Notes: a model not told the origin generated them from the letters alone. Counted from the stretch's first letter, positions 28,765 to 39,364 are shown. The stretch is DNA of 64,000 bases from Novosphingobium aquimarinum (GCF_009746585.1 NZ_WRPO01000004.1:186001-250000); one strand, 5' to 3'. Made by a program: numbers and translations.

Positions 28765-29826
28765 ATGCCCATCATCCGCACCGTCTGGCAGAAGGTCTAC
28801 ACCGCGATCGCGACGCTTTCGTGGAGCGTGCTGACGCTGGGGCTCCTCGGCCATGCGCTGGTGAGTTGGGCGTTGCTCGATTGGGCGGGCGAGCGCGATC
28901 TTACCGGCGATGCAATTACCTTCCTCTACTACTACATGACGACGGCGACGACCGTCGGCTACGGCGACTTGTCGCCGGGCGACCGGATGGGCCGGCTGGT
29001 CGACATCGTGTGGGTCTTGCCGGGCTCGATCGCGCTGTTTACCTCGGTGCTCGGCAAGGCGATCGCGGACATCGGCGGTTTCTGGAGACGACGATTGCAA
29101 GGCATGGGCGACTTTTCCGAACGGCATGGCCACATCGTGGTGGTCGGCTGGCAAGGCGCACGCACGCGGCATTTGATTGAGGATCTGGCGCACGAGCAAG
29201 GCACTGCCAAGGGAGACCGGATCGTGCTGCTGGCCTGCGGCCTGACTGAAAATCCCCTGCCCGATACGGTCGACTTCGTGGCGACCGACGAACTGTCCCA
29301 GCTCGACAATTACGAACGCGCCGGGGCGGGAACGGCCGCCACAGTGGTCGTGCGCGGCAAGCTCGACGACGAGACGCTGGCCGCGACGCTCGCCGCGCGC
29401 GCGGCCGCGCCCGAAGCGCATATCGTCGCCTATTTCCAGGATGCGGGCGCCGCCGACCTCGTCCACCGCCAGTTTCCCGAGATCGAAGTGATCACCTCGA
29501 TCGCGTCGGAAATGCTGGTGCGCGCCGCGCGCGATCCCGGTTCCTCGCGGCTGGCGGGGCTGATGTTCTCGAACCGCAATCCCGATACCGCCTATTCGTT
29601 CAAGGTGCCCGAAGGCGCCGCGACGATGCGCTACCTGCCGCTGTTCTGCGCGCTCAAGGAGCATCACGACCTGACGGTGGTCGGCATTGTGCGCGACGGC
29701 ACCGTCGATCTCAACTGCGCGCCGGACTGCGAGGTTTCGGGCGGCGATACGATCTTCTACATCGCCGACGCGCGTTGCCCGCCCGAGCGGATCGACTGGG
29801 CGGCACTGGCGGGAGTTCCGGCATGA
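28765..29826 (+). CDS. Potassium channel with TrkA-N-like regulatory domain
   Basis: The 353-residue protein has two membrane helices around a pore loop with the K+ filter TVGYGD (in TTATTVGYGDLSPGDRMG). A cytoplasmic RCK/TrkA-N Rossmann-type domain follows, from HGHIVVVGWQGARTRHLIED onward. The usual GxGxxG nucleotide loop is changed to GWQGAR, so NAD binding is uncertain. A channel gene inside a yjf-type cluster fits a role in holding membrane potential. It overlaps the DUF2491 gene by ATGA. The start at 28765 precedes the first helix. Confidence 0.9.
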   Translation: MPIIRTVWQKVYTAIATLSWSVLTLGLLGHALVSWALLDWAGERDLTGDAITFLYYYMTTATTVGYGDLSPGDRMGRLVDIVWVLPGSIALFTSVLGKAIADIGGFWRRRLQGMGDFSERHGHIVVVGWQGARTRHLIEDLAHEQGTAKGDRIVLLACGLTENPLPDTVDFVATDELSQLDNYERAGAGTAATVVVRGKLDDETLAATLAARAAAPEAHIVAYFQDAGAADLVHRQFPEIEVITSIASEMLVRAARDPGSSRLAGLMFSNRNPDTAYSFKVPEGAATMRYLPLFCALKEHHDLTVVGIVRDGTVDLNCAPDCEVSGGDTIFYIADARCPPERIDWAALAGVPA

Positions 29827-30482
29827 TCCGGTCTTGGTTCGGCGGCAAGAAGGAGGAAGCTCTCCCCGAGGAGCTGGGCCCGTTGGAGTGCGCGATCGGC
29901 GGCGCGCTGGTGATCGACACGCTGGGGCTCGAAGCCGCGCTGGCGGCAGGCGATCCGGCGATGGGCGCGCCCGAGGGCGGCACTTTCGTGGTCGCCGCGG
30001 TCGGCACCGCGCGGCTCGACGGCAATTCGCAGCTGACTCGCTACTACGATGATGAGGACCGCATCATCCAGGTGATCGCGCCGCCGGGCAGCGACCGCGA
30101 GGCGGTGCAGGACGTCAGCCTCTATCGCCCGTGGGACTCGGTGGTGCCGGCGGGCCGTTCGGAATGGCAGCGCTGGGTCGGTCGCGGCGGGCTGGTCGGC
30201 GCGCCCGAATACGATGCCGACGGCCTCCTCTATGCGCGCTACTGGGGCTCGGGCGAGGAGCATGCCGATCTCGTCGAGTTCGTCGAGACGGTGTCGGACG
30301 GAAAGAATTCGCGCGAGATCCAGCAAAAGTGCATGCTCTATGCGCGCAAGGTGGGCGCGGTAGAGGAAATGCTGTTGCTCAACATCGAACAGGACCTCGC
30401 GCTGGAGGCGCGCCGCGAAGGCGCCTCGATCGAGTTCCTGATCGGCTACGGCCTCGGCGTGGCCGATATCGAGCGGGTATGA
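29823..30482 (+). CDS. DUF2491 family protein (YjfK-like)
   Basis: The 219-residue product starts MIRSWFGGKKEEALPEELGP and contains YYDDEDRIIQVIAPPG, WQRWVGRGGLVGAPEYDADG and YARYWGSGEEHADLVEFVE. This is the DUF2491/YjfK pattern, a soluble protein of unknown function seen only in this type of cluster. Translation is probably coupled to the channel gene before it, and the DUF350 gene follows after 25 bases. Confidence 0.88.
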   Translation: MIRSWFGGKKEEALPEELGPLECAIGGALVIDTLGLEAALAAGDPAMGAPEGGTFVVAAVGTARLDGNSQLTRYYDDEDRIIQVIAPPGSDREAVQDVSLYRPWDSVVPAGRSEWQRWVGRGGLVGAPEYDADGLLYARYWGSGEEHADLVEFVETVSDGKNSREIQQKCMLYARKVGAVEEMLLLNIEQDLALEARREGASIEFLIGYGLGVADIERV

Positions 30483-30507
30483 CGAAGAATCTTCAAGGGG
30501 TGACGCA

Positions 30508-30909
30508 ATGAACGGATACGTGGCCGGACTGCCGGCATTCCTGGCCTATTTCGGCAGCGGGGCGGTGCTGCTGGTGATCTTCGCGCTGGTCTATTCGGCC
30601 ATCACGCCGCAGCACGAGTTCCGCCTGATCCGCGCGGGCAACACCGCGGCGGCGACCGCCTACCTCGGCGCGCTGGTCGGCTTCAGCCTGCCGCTGGCCT
30701 CGGCAGCGGCGAATTCGGTGTCGATTATCGACTTCGTGATCTGGGCGGTGATCGGCGCGGTGCTGCAGCTGATCGCCTTTGCCGTGGCGGCGATGGCGCA
30801 GAAGGAGCTTTCGAAGCGGATCGACGCGGGCGAAATGGCGGCGGGCGTCTGGGCGGGCGGCATCGCGCTCGTCACCGGCATGCTCAATGCCGCCTGCATG
30901 ACGTATTGA
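30508..30909 (+). CDS. DUF350 family membrane protein (YjfL-like)
   Basis: The 133-residue protein has four hydrophobic helices and the DUF350 blocks FALVYSAITPQHEFRLIRAG and AYLGALVGFSLPLASAA. The second half repeats the fold of the first. The function is unknown. A GGGGTG ribosome site lies before the ATG. It is the membrane component of the yjf-like operon, beside DUF2491 and DUF1190. Confidence 0.87.
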   Translation: MNGYVAGLPAFLAYFGSGAVLLVIFALVYSAITPQHEFRLIRAGNTAAATAYLGALVGFSLPLASAAANSVSIIDFVIWAVIGAVLQLIAFAVAAMAQKELSKRIDAGEMAAGVWAGGIALVTGMLNAACMTY

Positions 30910-30922
30910 ACAGGAGGATCGG

Positions 30923-31528
30923 ATGACCGATTCCAACGACAAACCGCGCCGCGAGCGCCGCTTCACTTCGGGCCAGCGCCATAAGCTGGTCCTGGGCGGC
31001 ATCGCCGCAGCCAGCATGAGCCTGTCGGGCTGCGGCAGCAGCGAGCCGGAGTTTTCCGACGCGCGCTTCACCACCGTGACCGAATGCAAGAGCGCGGGCT
31101 TTCCCGAGGACTTGTGCGCGCAGTCCTTCGCCGCCGCCTTGAAGGCGCAACAGGACGAGGCGCCCAAGTTCAATACCCTCGCCGAATGCCAGCAGGAATG
31201 GGGCGCGAACAACTGCACCCCGACGTATAACAACAACACCGGCGGCAATAGCTTCATGCCGCTTCTGGCCGGTTTCGCCATCGGCCAGATGATGCAGCGT
31301 AACTACTGGAACAACGGCTACATCGGCAGCGGCGGCGGCTACTATGGCACGCCGATCTACCGCGATCGCGGCGGCAGCACGGTGACGGTCGATCGTGGAT
31401 CCGGCGGGATCGCGCGCACCAAACCGGTCAACGTCAACACCAAGGCGGTGGCCGCCAAAGGCTTCGGCGGCATGGGCATGAGCCGGTCGAGCGGCGGCCG
31501 CAGCGGCGGCTTCAGCTTCGGCGGGTGA
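30923..31528 (+). CDS. DUF1190 family lipoprotein-like protein (YjfM-like)
   Basis: The 201-residue product has a short cytoplasmic head, a hydrophobic stretch and LSGCGSS (about residues 33-39), a lipobox-like site with Cys. It then has paired cysteines (TECKSAG...DLCAQSF and AECQQEW...NNCTPTY), which may form disulfides, and a Gly/Ser/Asn/Tyr-rich tail. This is the DUF1190/YjfM pattern. An AGGAGGAT ribosome site precedes the ATG. Periplasmic location is inferred. Confidence 0.85.
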   Translation: MTDSNDKPRRERRFTSGQRHKLVLGGIAAASMSLSGCGSSEPEFSDARFTTVTECKSAGFPEDLCAQSFAAALKAQQDEAPKFNTLAECQQEWGANNCTPTYNNNTGGNSFMPLLAGFAIGQMMQRNYWNNGYIGSGGGYYGTPIYRDRGGSTVTVDRGSGGIARTKPVNVNTKAVAAKGFGGMGMSRSSGGRSGGFSFGG

Positions 31529-31550
31529 GAGAACGACGCTTCGAAAACTC

Positions 31551-31640
31551 GTCACCCTGAACTCGTTTCAGGGTCCATTCCGCCTCCCGCGCCGTCGGTT
31601 CGGGGGGGCGAGATGGATGCTGAAACAAGTTCAGCATGAC
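31551..31640. repeat. Palindromic repeat between DUF1190 and yjfC-like genes
   Basis: Arms GTCACCCTGAACTCGTTTCA and its near-inverse TGAAACAAGTTCAGCATGAC face each other across about 50 bases. The element interrupts an otherwise tight operon (150-base gap) and may act as a partial terminator or mRNA-stability hairpin. Confidence 0.7.
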
Positions 31641-31678
31641 GGCCCCTGTGTCGTAATTCGTTGTCAGGTAACTAACCC

Positions 31679-32833
31679 ATGGACCGCATAACCCTCCCCG
31701 AACGCCCCGACTGGCGCGAGAAGGCGCGCGCCGTCGGCTTCGGCTTCCACGAGATGTACGGCGAGCCGTACTGGGTCGACGATGCCGCCTACACCTTTTC
31801 GATCGCCGAGATCGAGGACGAGATCGAGGCCCCGACCGAGGCCCTGCACGAGCTGTGCATGGACCTCGTCGCCGAAGTCGCGGTGGACACCGCGCTGCTC
31901 TCACGCATGGCGATCCCGGAGGAACGGCACGGGCTGATCCGGGATTCCTGGGCGGCGGGCGACCGCCACCTCTACGGCCGCTTCGATCTCGCTTACGATG
32001 GCCTCGGCAACGCCAAGCTGCTCGAATACAACGCCGATACGCCCACCTCGATCTTCGAGGCGGCCTACTTCCAGCACAACTGGCTTGTCGACCAGATGGA
32101 GCTCGGCGCGCTGCCGGAAGGCTGCGATCAGTTCAACATGCTCCAGGAAAGCCTGGTCGAGGCTTTCGCCACCTTCCCGCCCGACCGCATCCTGCATTTC
32201 TCGTGCTGGATGGAGAACGACGAGGATCGCGGCACCACGACCTACCTGATGGACTGCGCGGTGCAGGCTGGGCACGAAGTCGACATGCTCGACATTCAGG
32301 CGATCGGCGTCGACGCGCAAGGCCGCTTCGTCGACGAGCATGAGCGCACGATCGACCGCTGCTTCAAGCTCTACCCTTGGGAAGACATGCTGCGCGAGCC
32401 CTTCGCGCAGTATCTCAAGCCCGGCGTCTTCATCGAGCCTGCATGGAAGACGGTTCTCTCCAACAAGGCGATCCTGCCGCTGCTGTGGGAACGCCACGAG
32501 GGCCACCCCAACCTGCTCCCCGCCTTCTTCGCCGACGATCCGCGTGCCGAGAAGCTCGCCGACGCGGTGGTGAAGCCGGTGTTCTCGCGTGAGGGCGAGA
32601 ACGTCACGTTGCGGCGCAAGGGCGAGACGGTGGAAGCCAGCGAAGGCGATTACGGCAACGAGCCACGCGTGGTGCAGGCCTATGCGCCTCTATTCGAACG
32701 TTCCGGCCAGCACGCGGTGCTTGGCAGCTGGATGGTGGGCGATCGCGCCGCCGGGCTCGGCATGCGCGAGGATGGCTCGCGGATCACCCGAAACCTCTCG
32801 CGCTTCGTACCGCATGTAATCATGCCGGACTAA
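31679..32833 (+). CDS. Glutathionylspermidine synthase-like ATP-grasp protein (YjfC/YgiC-like)
   Basis: The 384-residue product fits the synthetase domain of glutathionylspermidine synthase: RFDLAYDGLGNAKLLEYNAD, FQHNWLVDQMELG, YPWEDMLREPFAQYL and KPVFSREGENVTLRRKGE, which form the ATP-grasp site. E. coli YjfC and YgiC are stand-alone copies of this domain whose substrates are unclear. It follows the yjf-like operon as in enterics. No amidase domain is present. It should ligate an amine to a peptide or polymer, but this is inferred. Confidence 0.9.
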   Translation: MDRITLPERPDWREKARAVGFGFHEMYGEPYWVDDAAYTFSIAEIEDEIEAPTEALHELCMDLVAEVAVDTALLSRMAIPEERHGLIRDSWAAGDRHLYGRFDLAYDGLGNAKLLEYNADTPTSIFEAAYFQHNWLVDQMELGALPEGCDQFNMLQESLVEAFATFPPDRILHFSCWMENDEDRGTTTYLMDCAVQAGHEVDMLDIQAIGVDAQGRFVDEHERTIDRCFKLYPWEDMLREPFAQYLKPGVFIEPAWKTVLSNKAILPLLWERHEGHPNLLPAFFADDPRAEKLADAVVKPVFSREGENVTLRRKGETVEASEGDYGNEPRVVQAYAPLFERSGQHAVLGSWMVGDRAAGLGMREDGSRITRNLSRFVPHVIMPD

Positions 32834-32845
32834 GCCTGGGCGCGT

Positions 32846-33424
32846 ATGGCGAAACTCTATTTCTACTACGCCAGCATGAACGCGGGCAAATCGACCACGC
32901 TGCTGCAGGCCGACTTCAACTACCGCGAGCGCGGCATGCGCACGCTGCTGTGGACCGCCGCCATCGACGGCCGCAGCGCCGACCACGCCATCGAAAGCCG
33001 CATCGGCCTCGGCGCCGACGCGCGGCGGTTCGCGGCGGACACCGACTTGTGGCACGAAGTCAGCACCGCGCACGCCGTCGCCCCCCTCGCCTGCGTGCTG
33101 ATCGACGAGGCGCAGTTCCTCACCCCCGATCAAGTCTGGCAATGCGCGCGTCTGGCCGACGAAGCGGGCGTGCCGGTGCTGTGCTATGGCCTGAGGACCG
33201 ACTTTCAGGGCGAACTCTTCCCCGGCTCGGCCCAGCTCCTCGGCATCGCCGACGCCCTCGTCGAGCTCAAGGCCGTGTGCCACTGCGGCCGCAAGGCGAC
33301 GATGAACTTGCGCATCGACGCTGCGGGCGGCGCAGTCGACGAAGGTGCCCAGACCGAAATCGGCGGCAACGACCGCTACGTCGCCTTGTGCCGCCGCCAT
33401 TTTCGCGAGGCGCTGTCGCGCTAA
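32846..33424 (+). CDS. tdk: Thymidine kinase
   Basis: This salvage enzyme phosphorylates thymidine. The 192-residue product has the P-loop YYASMNAGKSTTLLQ at the N-terminus, CVLIDEAQFLTPDQVWQ for the Walker-B/DEAQF motif, VLCYGLRTDFQGELFPGS for the lasso, and zinc-binding cysteines at VCHCGRKA, with a final CRRHF. It starts 12 bases after the yjfC-like gene and may be co-transcribed. Confidence 0.95.
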   Translation: MAKLYFYYASMNAGKSTTLLQADFNYRERGMRTLLWTAAIDGRSADHAIESRIGLGADARRFAADTDLWHEVSTAHAVAPLACVLIDEAQFLTPDQVWQCARLADEAGVPVLCYGLRTDFQGELFPGSAQLLGIADALVELKAVCHCGRKATMNLRIDAAGGAVDEGAQTEIGGNDRYVALCRRHFREALSR

Positions 33425-33899
33425 GGACGGGCGGCGGGCGGCAGAGCGGCCTCATCCAACCTCTCCTTCACACCCGTTCCCAAGCCCCAAGCCCCACCCC
33501 CGCTCAACCTGAGCGTGTCGAAGGCCACCCGCCCAAACTTGCGCCTCCCCCTTCGTCACCCCGGACTTGATCCGGGGTCCAGCTTTCCAAGAGCGGTCGA
33601 GCAAAAAGCGGGCTATAGTCAGCCATTTGATGCCCCCCGATGGTACTTGAATGGTCGGCCAATTTCAGGGAACGTTATCGAACTGCTGAACGGCCGCTCT
33701 TTAGGCGAAAATTGACGCGGAGGCGTACGGATGGTGGGCGGCAGCTTATCGCTTTTTCCTGCTGAAAGCGGCATTGCCGGACACGACAACGTTATCGCTG
33801 TTACCTAGGGGCGGATCGTTTCCCTGTTGCGGTCATCCCACAAGGGCGACAGGATGCGAGTGAACAGTCTGCGACATTGTTAGACGCAAGGAACCCCAG
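33425..33899. other. Gene-poor gap with several repeats
   Basis: This 475-base gap holds no gene I can support. It contains a decayed CTGAGCGTGTCGAAGG repeat near 33510, a palindromic repeat (GTCACCCCGGACTTGATCC) at 33551-33587, and a copy of the GGCAGCTTATCG / CCGGACACGACAACGTTATC repeat at about 33740-33805. Between the last two lies AT-richer sequence (33600-33715) that could be the remains of a small gene; no start or intact frame stands out. Confidence 0.6.
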
Positions 33900-34121
33900 A
33901 TGTTCGTTTACCTCGTTGAACACTCACGCGAGATAAATCCCGATGAAACGGACGTAAAAACTATTGGAATTTACTCGACCGAAGAGAAGGCCAGAGACGC
34001 AATTGCGAGAACATCCAAACTTGTCGGATTTCGAGATCATGTCAGTGGATTTACGGCCGACAAATATGTGATTGACGAGGATCATTGGGAAGAGGGGTTT
34101 CACACATACACCCCAGCGTGA
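33900..34121 (+). CDS. Small orphan protein in repeat-flanked cassette
   Basis: The 73-residue product begins MFVYLVEHSREINPDETDVK and continues TIGIYSTEEKARDAIARTSK, then ends DEDHWEEGFHTYTPA. The pattern (a short strand, an ST.E.A..A helix, then Tyr/acidic C-terminus) is that of small DUF7336-like orphan proteins; I hold that loosely. A+T content is higher than in core genes. A ribosome site AAGGAA precedes the ATG. It is bracketed by copies of the intergenic repeat. Confidence 0.6.
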   Translation: MFVYLVEHSREINPDETDVKTIGIYSTEEKARDAIARTSKLVGFRDHVSGFTADKYVIDEDHWEEGFHTYTPA

Positions 34122-34169
34122 TCAGCATACGATGCGGCGCTTGTCGCAAGTAAAATTGGCGGAAAGGCA

Positions 34170-34330
34170 GTTTGCTCCCCGCGACGGCCCGAAGCGGACT
34201 TGCTGTTTTCCACGACTTTCCGGTCATTGGGGGCGTCCCGCGCCGCGCCTGATAGCGGACATGGCAGCTTATCGCGTTTTCAGCTCGAAAGAGGACTGCC
34301 GGACACGACGACATTGCGGACGCTGAATGA
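34170..34330. repeat. Long copy of the intergenic repeat upstream of duplicated gene copy 2
   Basis: It contains GCTCCCCGCGACGGCCCGAA, then GCGGACATGGCAGCTTATCG, and ends CCGGACACGACGACATTGCG. Its last part belongs to the 34258-34649 direct repeat. As at 25982 and 26814, it fills the space between two small genes. Confidence 0.7.
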
Positions 34331-34649
34331 TTAAGCTTTGATCCCTGTGTAAAAAGCAGAAGAAGCACGTAAGAGACGTCATGAACTACGCAACCGGCCG
34401 CGCTATTAAAATTGGCGATCGGGTGCTTGCCGATGGCATGGCGGGGGTGGTGGTATGCGACTTCGATCATCGTGAGTTCCTCGACGGGCATGCGGGTTGG
34501 GACATGCCGGAGGCCGAGATGATCGGTGGTGGAAAGCTCAATTCTGGCGTGATGATCGATACGGTGGAGGCAGGCTTAGTTCATTATCCGGAAATGACCG
34601 AGGGTATCGTATTCATCGATAGCTAGATGTCCGCTCCCCACAACATTCC
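34258..34649 (+). repeat. Direct repeat, copy 2 (repeat plus gene cassette)
   Basis: This is the second copy of the segment at 26871-27264, in the same orientation. The match covers the repeat upstream, the leader AATGATTAAGCTTTGATCCC, the whole 81-codon gene and about 24 bases after its stop (ATGTCCGCTCCCCACAACAT). Confidence 0.85.
34381..34626 (+). CDS. Small immunity-like protein, duplicated copy 2
   Basis: This is the 81-residue paralogue of the gene at 26996. Only three bases differ within the two coding regions; all lie in a 14-base window and all change the protein (HAGWD here, HESWG in copy 1). The rest, including MNYATGRAIKIGDRVLADGM and GLVHYPEMTEGIVFIDS, is identical. Leader and downstream sequence are also shared. 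No toxin-like gene is adjacent. Confidence 0.65.
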   Translation: MNYATGRAIKIGDRVLADGMAGVVVCDFDHREFLDGHAGWDMPEAEMIGGGKLNSGVMIDTVEAGLVHYPEMTEGIVFIDS

Positions 34650-34773
34650 CGCCATCCGCCCCACCTCCGCCGAGACCTGAAAGCGGCCATCCCTTCCAAA
34701 CAATCCACATCCATCGAAGCCCCGCCATCCCCACCGCTGGCGCCCTGTCCCGCGCCGCCCTATCTAGCGCCGC

Positions 34774-35460
34774 ATGACCGAAACCGTGCTGCTGGCGCTC
34801 ATCCTCATTCCCTGCCTCGTCATTGCGATCGTGTTCCACGAGGTGGCGCATGGTTGGGTGGCGAACATGCTGGGCGATCCGACCGCGAAGGAGCAGCGTC
34901 GGCTGAGCCTCAATCCGCTGCGGCATGTCGACCCGGTGGGCACGGTAATCCTGCCCGGCGTCCTCGCGCTGACCGGGGCGCCGGTGTTCGGCTGGGCCAA
35001 GCCGGTTCCGGTGGTCCAGCGACGGCTCAACAATCCGCGGCTGGGGATGATGGCGGTGGCCGTGGCGGGGCCCGGCACCAACCTGATCCTCGCGACGATC
35101 GGCGCGGTGCTGTTCGGGCTGTTCCTCGGCACGCTGACCGCGCCGCCGACGGGGCTGGGCGAGATCGCCTTCATGGCGTTCAACTACTTCATCGTCATCA
35201 ACCTGTTCCTGGCGCTGTTCAATCTGCTGCCGATCCCGCCGTTCGACGGCTCGCACATCGTCGAGGGCCTGCTGCCGCCGCATCTTGCCCGCTCTTACGC
35301 CAAGCTGCGGCCGTTCGGCTTCCCGCTGCTGTTCGTGCTGCTGCTGGTGATCCCGTATCTGTTCCCCAGCCTCGGCATCGTCGAGAACGTGGTGGTCCCG
35401 CCGGTCGAGTGGGCGCGCGAGAAGTTCATGGCACTCGCGCTGTTCGTGGCGGGCGGCTGA
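34774..35460 (+). CDS. Site-2-protease-type membrane metalloprotease (M50 family)
   Basis: The 228-residue protein has about five membrane helices. The zinc motif HEVAH is in the first long helix (IVFHEVAHGWVANMLGD), and the second metal site is in NLLPIPPFDGSHIVEGLLPP, the NPxPxxDG-like motif. It belongs to the short M50B group without a PDZ domain. The substrate is unknown. Its last base overlaps the truB start (TGATG), so the two are probably co-expressed. Confidence 0.9.
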   Translation: MTETVLLALILIPCLVIAIVFHEVAHGWVANMLGDPTAKEQRRLSLNPLRHVDPVGTVILPGVLALTGAPVFGWAKPVPVVQRRLNNPRLGMMAVAVAGPGTNLILATIGAVLFGLFLGTLTAPPTGLGEIAFMAFNYFIVINLFLALFNLLPIPPFDGSHIVEGLLPPHLARSYAKLRPFGFPLLFVLLLVIPYLFPSLGIVENVVVPPVEWAREKFMALALFVAGG

Positions 35461-36494
35461 TGCCCGATGGCTGGGTGATCCTCGACAAGCCGCTGGGCCT
35501 CGGCTCGACGCAGGCGGTCGCGGCGGTGAAGCGCAACTTGCGCGAGGCGGGGTACGGCAAAAAGGTGAAAGTCGGCCACGGCGGCACGCTCGATCCGCTA
35601 GCGAGCGGGGTGCTGCCGATCGCGATCGGCGAAGCGACCAAGCTCGCGGGGCGCATGCTCGATGCCAGCAAGATCTATGCGTTCACGGTGCGCTTCGGCG
35701 AGGAGACCGACACGCTCGACGCCGAAGGCACGGTGATCGCCACTAGCGAGCATTTGCCGACCATGGCGGACATCGAAGCGGTGCTGCCGCGCTTCACCGG
35801 CGCGATCGAGCAAGTGCCGCCGGCGTATTCGGCGCTGAAAGTCGACGGCCAGCGGGCCTATGACCTGGCGCGGGCGGGCGAGACGGTGGAACTGAAGACG
35901 CGGGCGGTGACGGTTTACGAGTTTACCGTTCAGCATCCGCGCGAAGGCGGAGATGAGATCCTCCCCGACACGGGGAGGGGAACCACGCGTAGCGTGGTGG
36001 AGGGGCGCGCCCAGCAAGCGCAGAACACGCCCGACCTGCCCCTCCACCAGCCTGCGGCTGGTCCCCCTCCCCCGGTGGGGGAGGTTTCCCTCCTGGCAAA
36101 TGTGAGCAAGGGTACCTATATACGCAGTCTGGCGCGCGACATTGCGCATGCGCTTGGCACCTGCGGCACGGTTACCATGCTACGCCGCCTCAAGGCCGGG
36201 CCGTTCGATCTCTCCCAGGCGATTTCGCTGGACAAATTGAACGAAACCGGTAAGGGCGCGCCACTTGAACACATACTCTTGCCGCTGGAGGCGGGGCTGG
36301 ACGACATCCCGGCCCTTGATCTTGATCCGGAGCAGGCAAGGGCGGTCCGACAGGGCCGCGTTCTGACCGGGCTGCCCCTGACAGACGGGCTTTACTGGGC
36401 ACGATACGGTCGAAATCCGGTCGCGCTGGTGGAAGTTTCGGGCGAAGACGCCCGCGTCTCCCGGGGGTTCAACTTACCCGATGTCGCGGAGTGA
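35460..36494 (+). CDS. truB: tRNA pseudouridine-55 synthase TruB with in-frame palindromic insert
   Basis: TruB makes the conserved pseudouridine in the T arm of tRNAs. The N-terminal half has [19 protein letters not shown] with the catalytic Asp45, and the C-terminal half has [20 protein letters not shown]. Between VYEFTV and the [10 protein letters not shown] block, about residues 167-209 are encoded by a REPIN-like palindromic element (35960-36084). They read as a Pro/Gly/Arg-rich loop foreign to the family. The frame stays open, so the protein (344 residues) is longer than usual and probably still works. Confidence 0.95.
   Translation: MPDGWVILDKPLGLGSTQAVAAVKRNLREAGYGKKVKVGHGGTLDPLASGVLPIAIGEATKLAGRMLDASKIYAFTVRFGEETDTLDAEGTVIATSEHLPTMADIEAVLPRFTGAIEQVPPAYSALKVDGQRAYDLARAGETVELKTRAVTVYEFTVQHPREGGDEILPDTGRGTTRSVVEGRAQQAQNTPDLPLHQPAAGPPPPVGEVSLLANVSKGTYIRSLARDIAHALGTCGTVTMLRRLKAGPFDLSQAISLDKLNETGKGAPLEHILLPLEAGLDDIPALDLDPEQARAVRQGRVLTGLPLTDGLYWARYGRNPVALVEVSGEDARVSRGFNLPDVAE
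35960..36084. repeat. REPIN-like inverted-repeat element inside truB
   Basis: Two 47-base arms, 35960-36006 and 36038-36084, are near-inverse copies around a 31-base loop. Each arm is itself made of two small hairpins, for example CCTCCCCGACACGGGGAGG and CCACGCGTAGCGTGG on the left, and ACCAGCCTGCGGCTGGT and CCTCCCCCGGTGGGGGAGG on the right. This is the architecture of paired REP sequences. It is unusual to find it within a gene. Confidence 0.85.
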
Positions 36495-36498
36495 TAGT

Positions 36499-36768
36499 AT
36501 GTCGGTTACCGCCGAGAAGAAGCAGGAAATCATCAAGGACAACGCCCGTGGCAACACGGACACCGGGTCCCCCGAAGTGCAGGTCGCGATCCTCACCGAG
36601 CGTATCGTGAACCTCACCGAGCACTTCAAATCGCACCACAAGGACAATCACTCGCGTCGCGGCCTGTTGCAGATGGTCAACAAGCGCCGCTCGCTGCTCG
36701 ACTACCTCAAGAAGAAGGACGTCGAGCGCTACAACGCCCTGATCCAGAAGCTGGGTCTGCGTAAGTGA
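36499..36768 (+). CDS. rpsO: 30S ribosomal protein S15
   Basis: The 89-residue product [20 protein letters not shown]... has the S15 blocks [39 protein letters not shown] and [21 protein letters not shown]15 binds the central domain of 16S rRNA and organises the platform. It follows truB by 4 bases and precedes pnp, the standard order; a hairpin lies just after its stop. Confidence 0.98.
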   Translation: MSVTAEKKQEIIKDNARGNTDTGSPEVQVAILTERIVNLTEHFKSHHKDNHSRRGLLQMVNKRRSLLDYLKKKDVERYNALIQKLGLRK

Positions 36769-36779
36769 CGTGAAGCTTC

Positions 36780-36804
36780 GGCCCGCCCTCGGCGGGCCGT
36801 TTCG
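36780..36804 (+). terminator. Hairpin after rpsO
   Basis: GGCCCGCC and GGCGGGCC pair around a CTC loop and are followed by GTTTCG, a short T run. It is a plausible weak intrinsic terminator or processing hairpin between rpsO and pnp. Confidence 0.55.
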
Positions 36805-36809
36805 CATTC

Positions 36810-36893
36810 ACGTCATCCCCGCGAAGGCGGGGATCCAGGCGCCACGAACCGACGCCTGATGAAAGCGATCCCAGCTTTCGCTGGGATGACGAA
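36810..36893. repeat. Palindromic repeat between rpsO and pnp
   Basis: Arms ACGTCATCCCCGCGAAGGCG and, inverted, TTTCGCTGGGATGACGAAA face each other. It is the same family as at 400-538. It sits in the 253-base leader of pnp, a place where pnp autoregulation acts in other bacteria, though I see no direct sign of that here. Confidence 0.75.
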
Positions 36894-37021
36894 ACAGGAA
36901 TGGCCCCGCAATTCGGCAGGGTCGTCTTGGGGCCACGACAGGCCCCACACCGGACCGGGACGGTACACCCGGCAGTAAAAACCCGAGGGCAATAGGGCTC
37001 GCGGGCTGAGGAAAAAACTAC

Positions 37022-39337
<2,316 letters not shown>

Positions 39338-39364
39338 TCCTCTCCGAGGGCTGTTTACGCCAAC

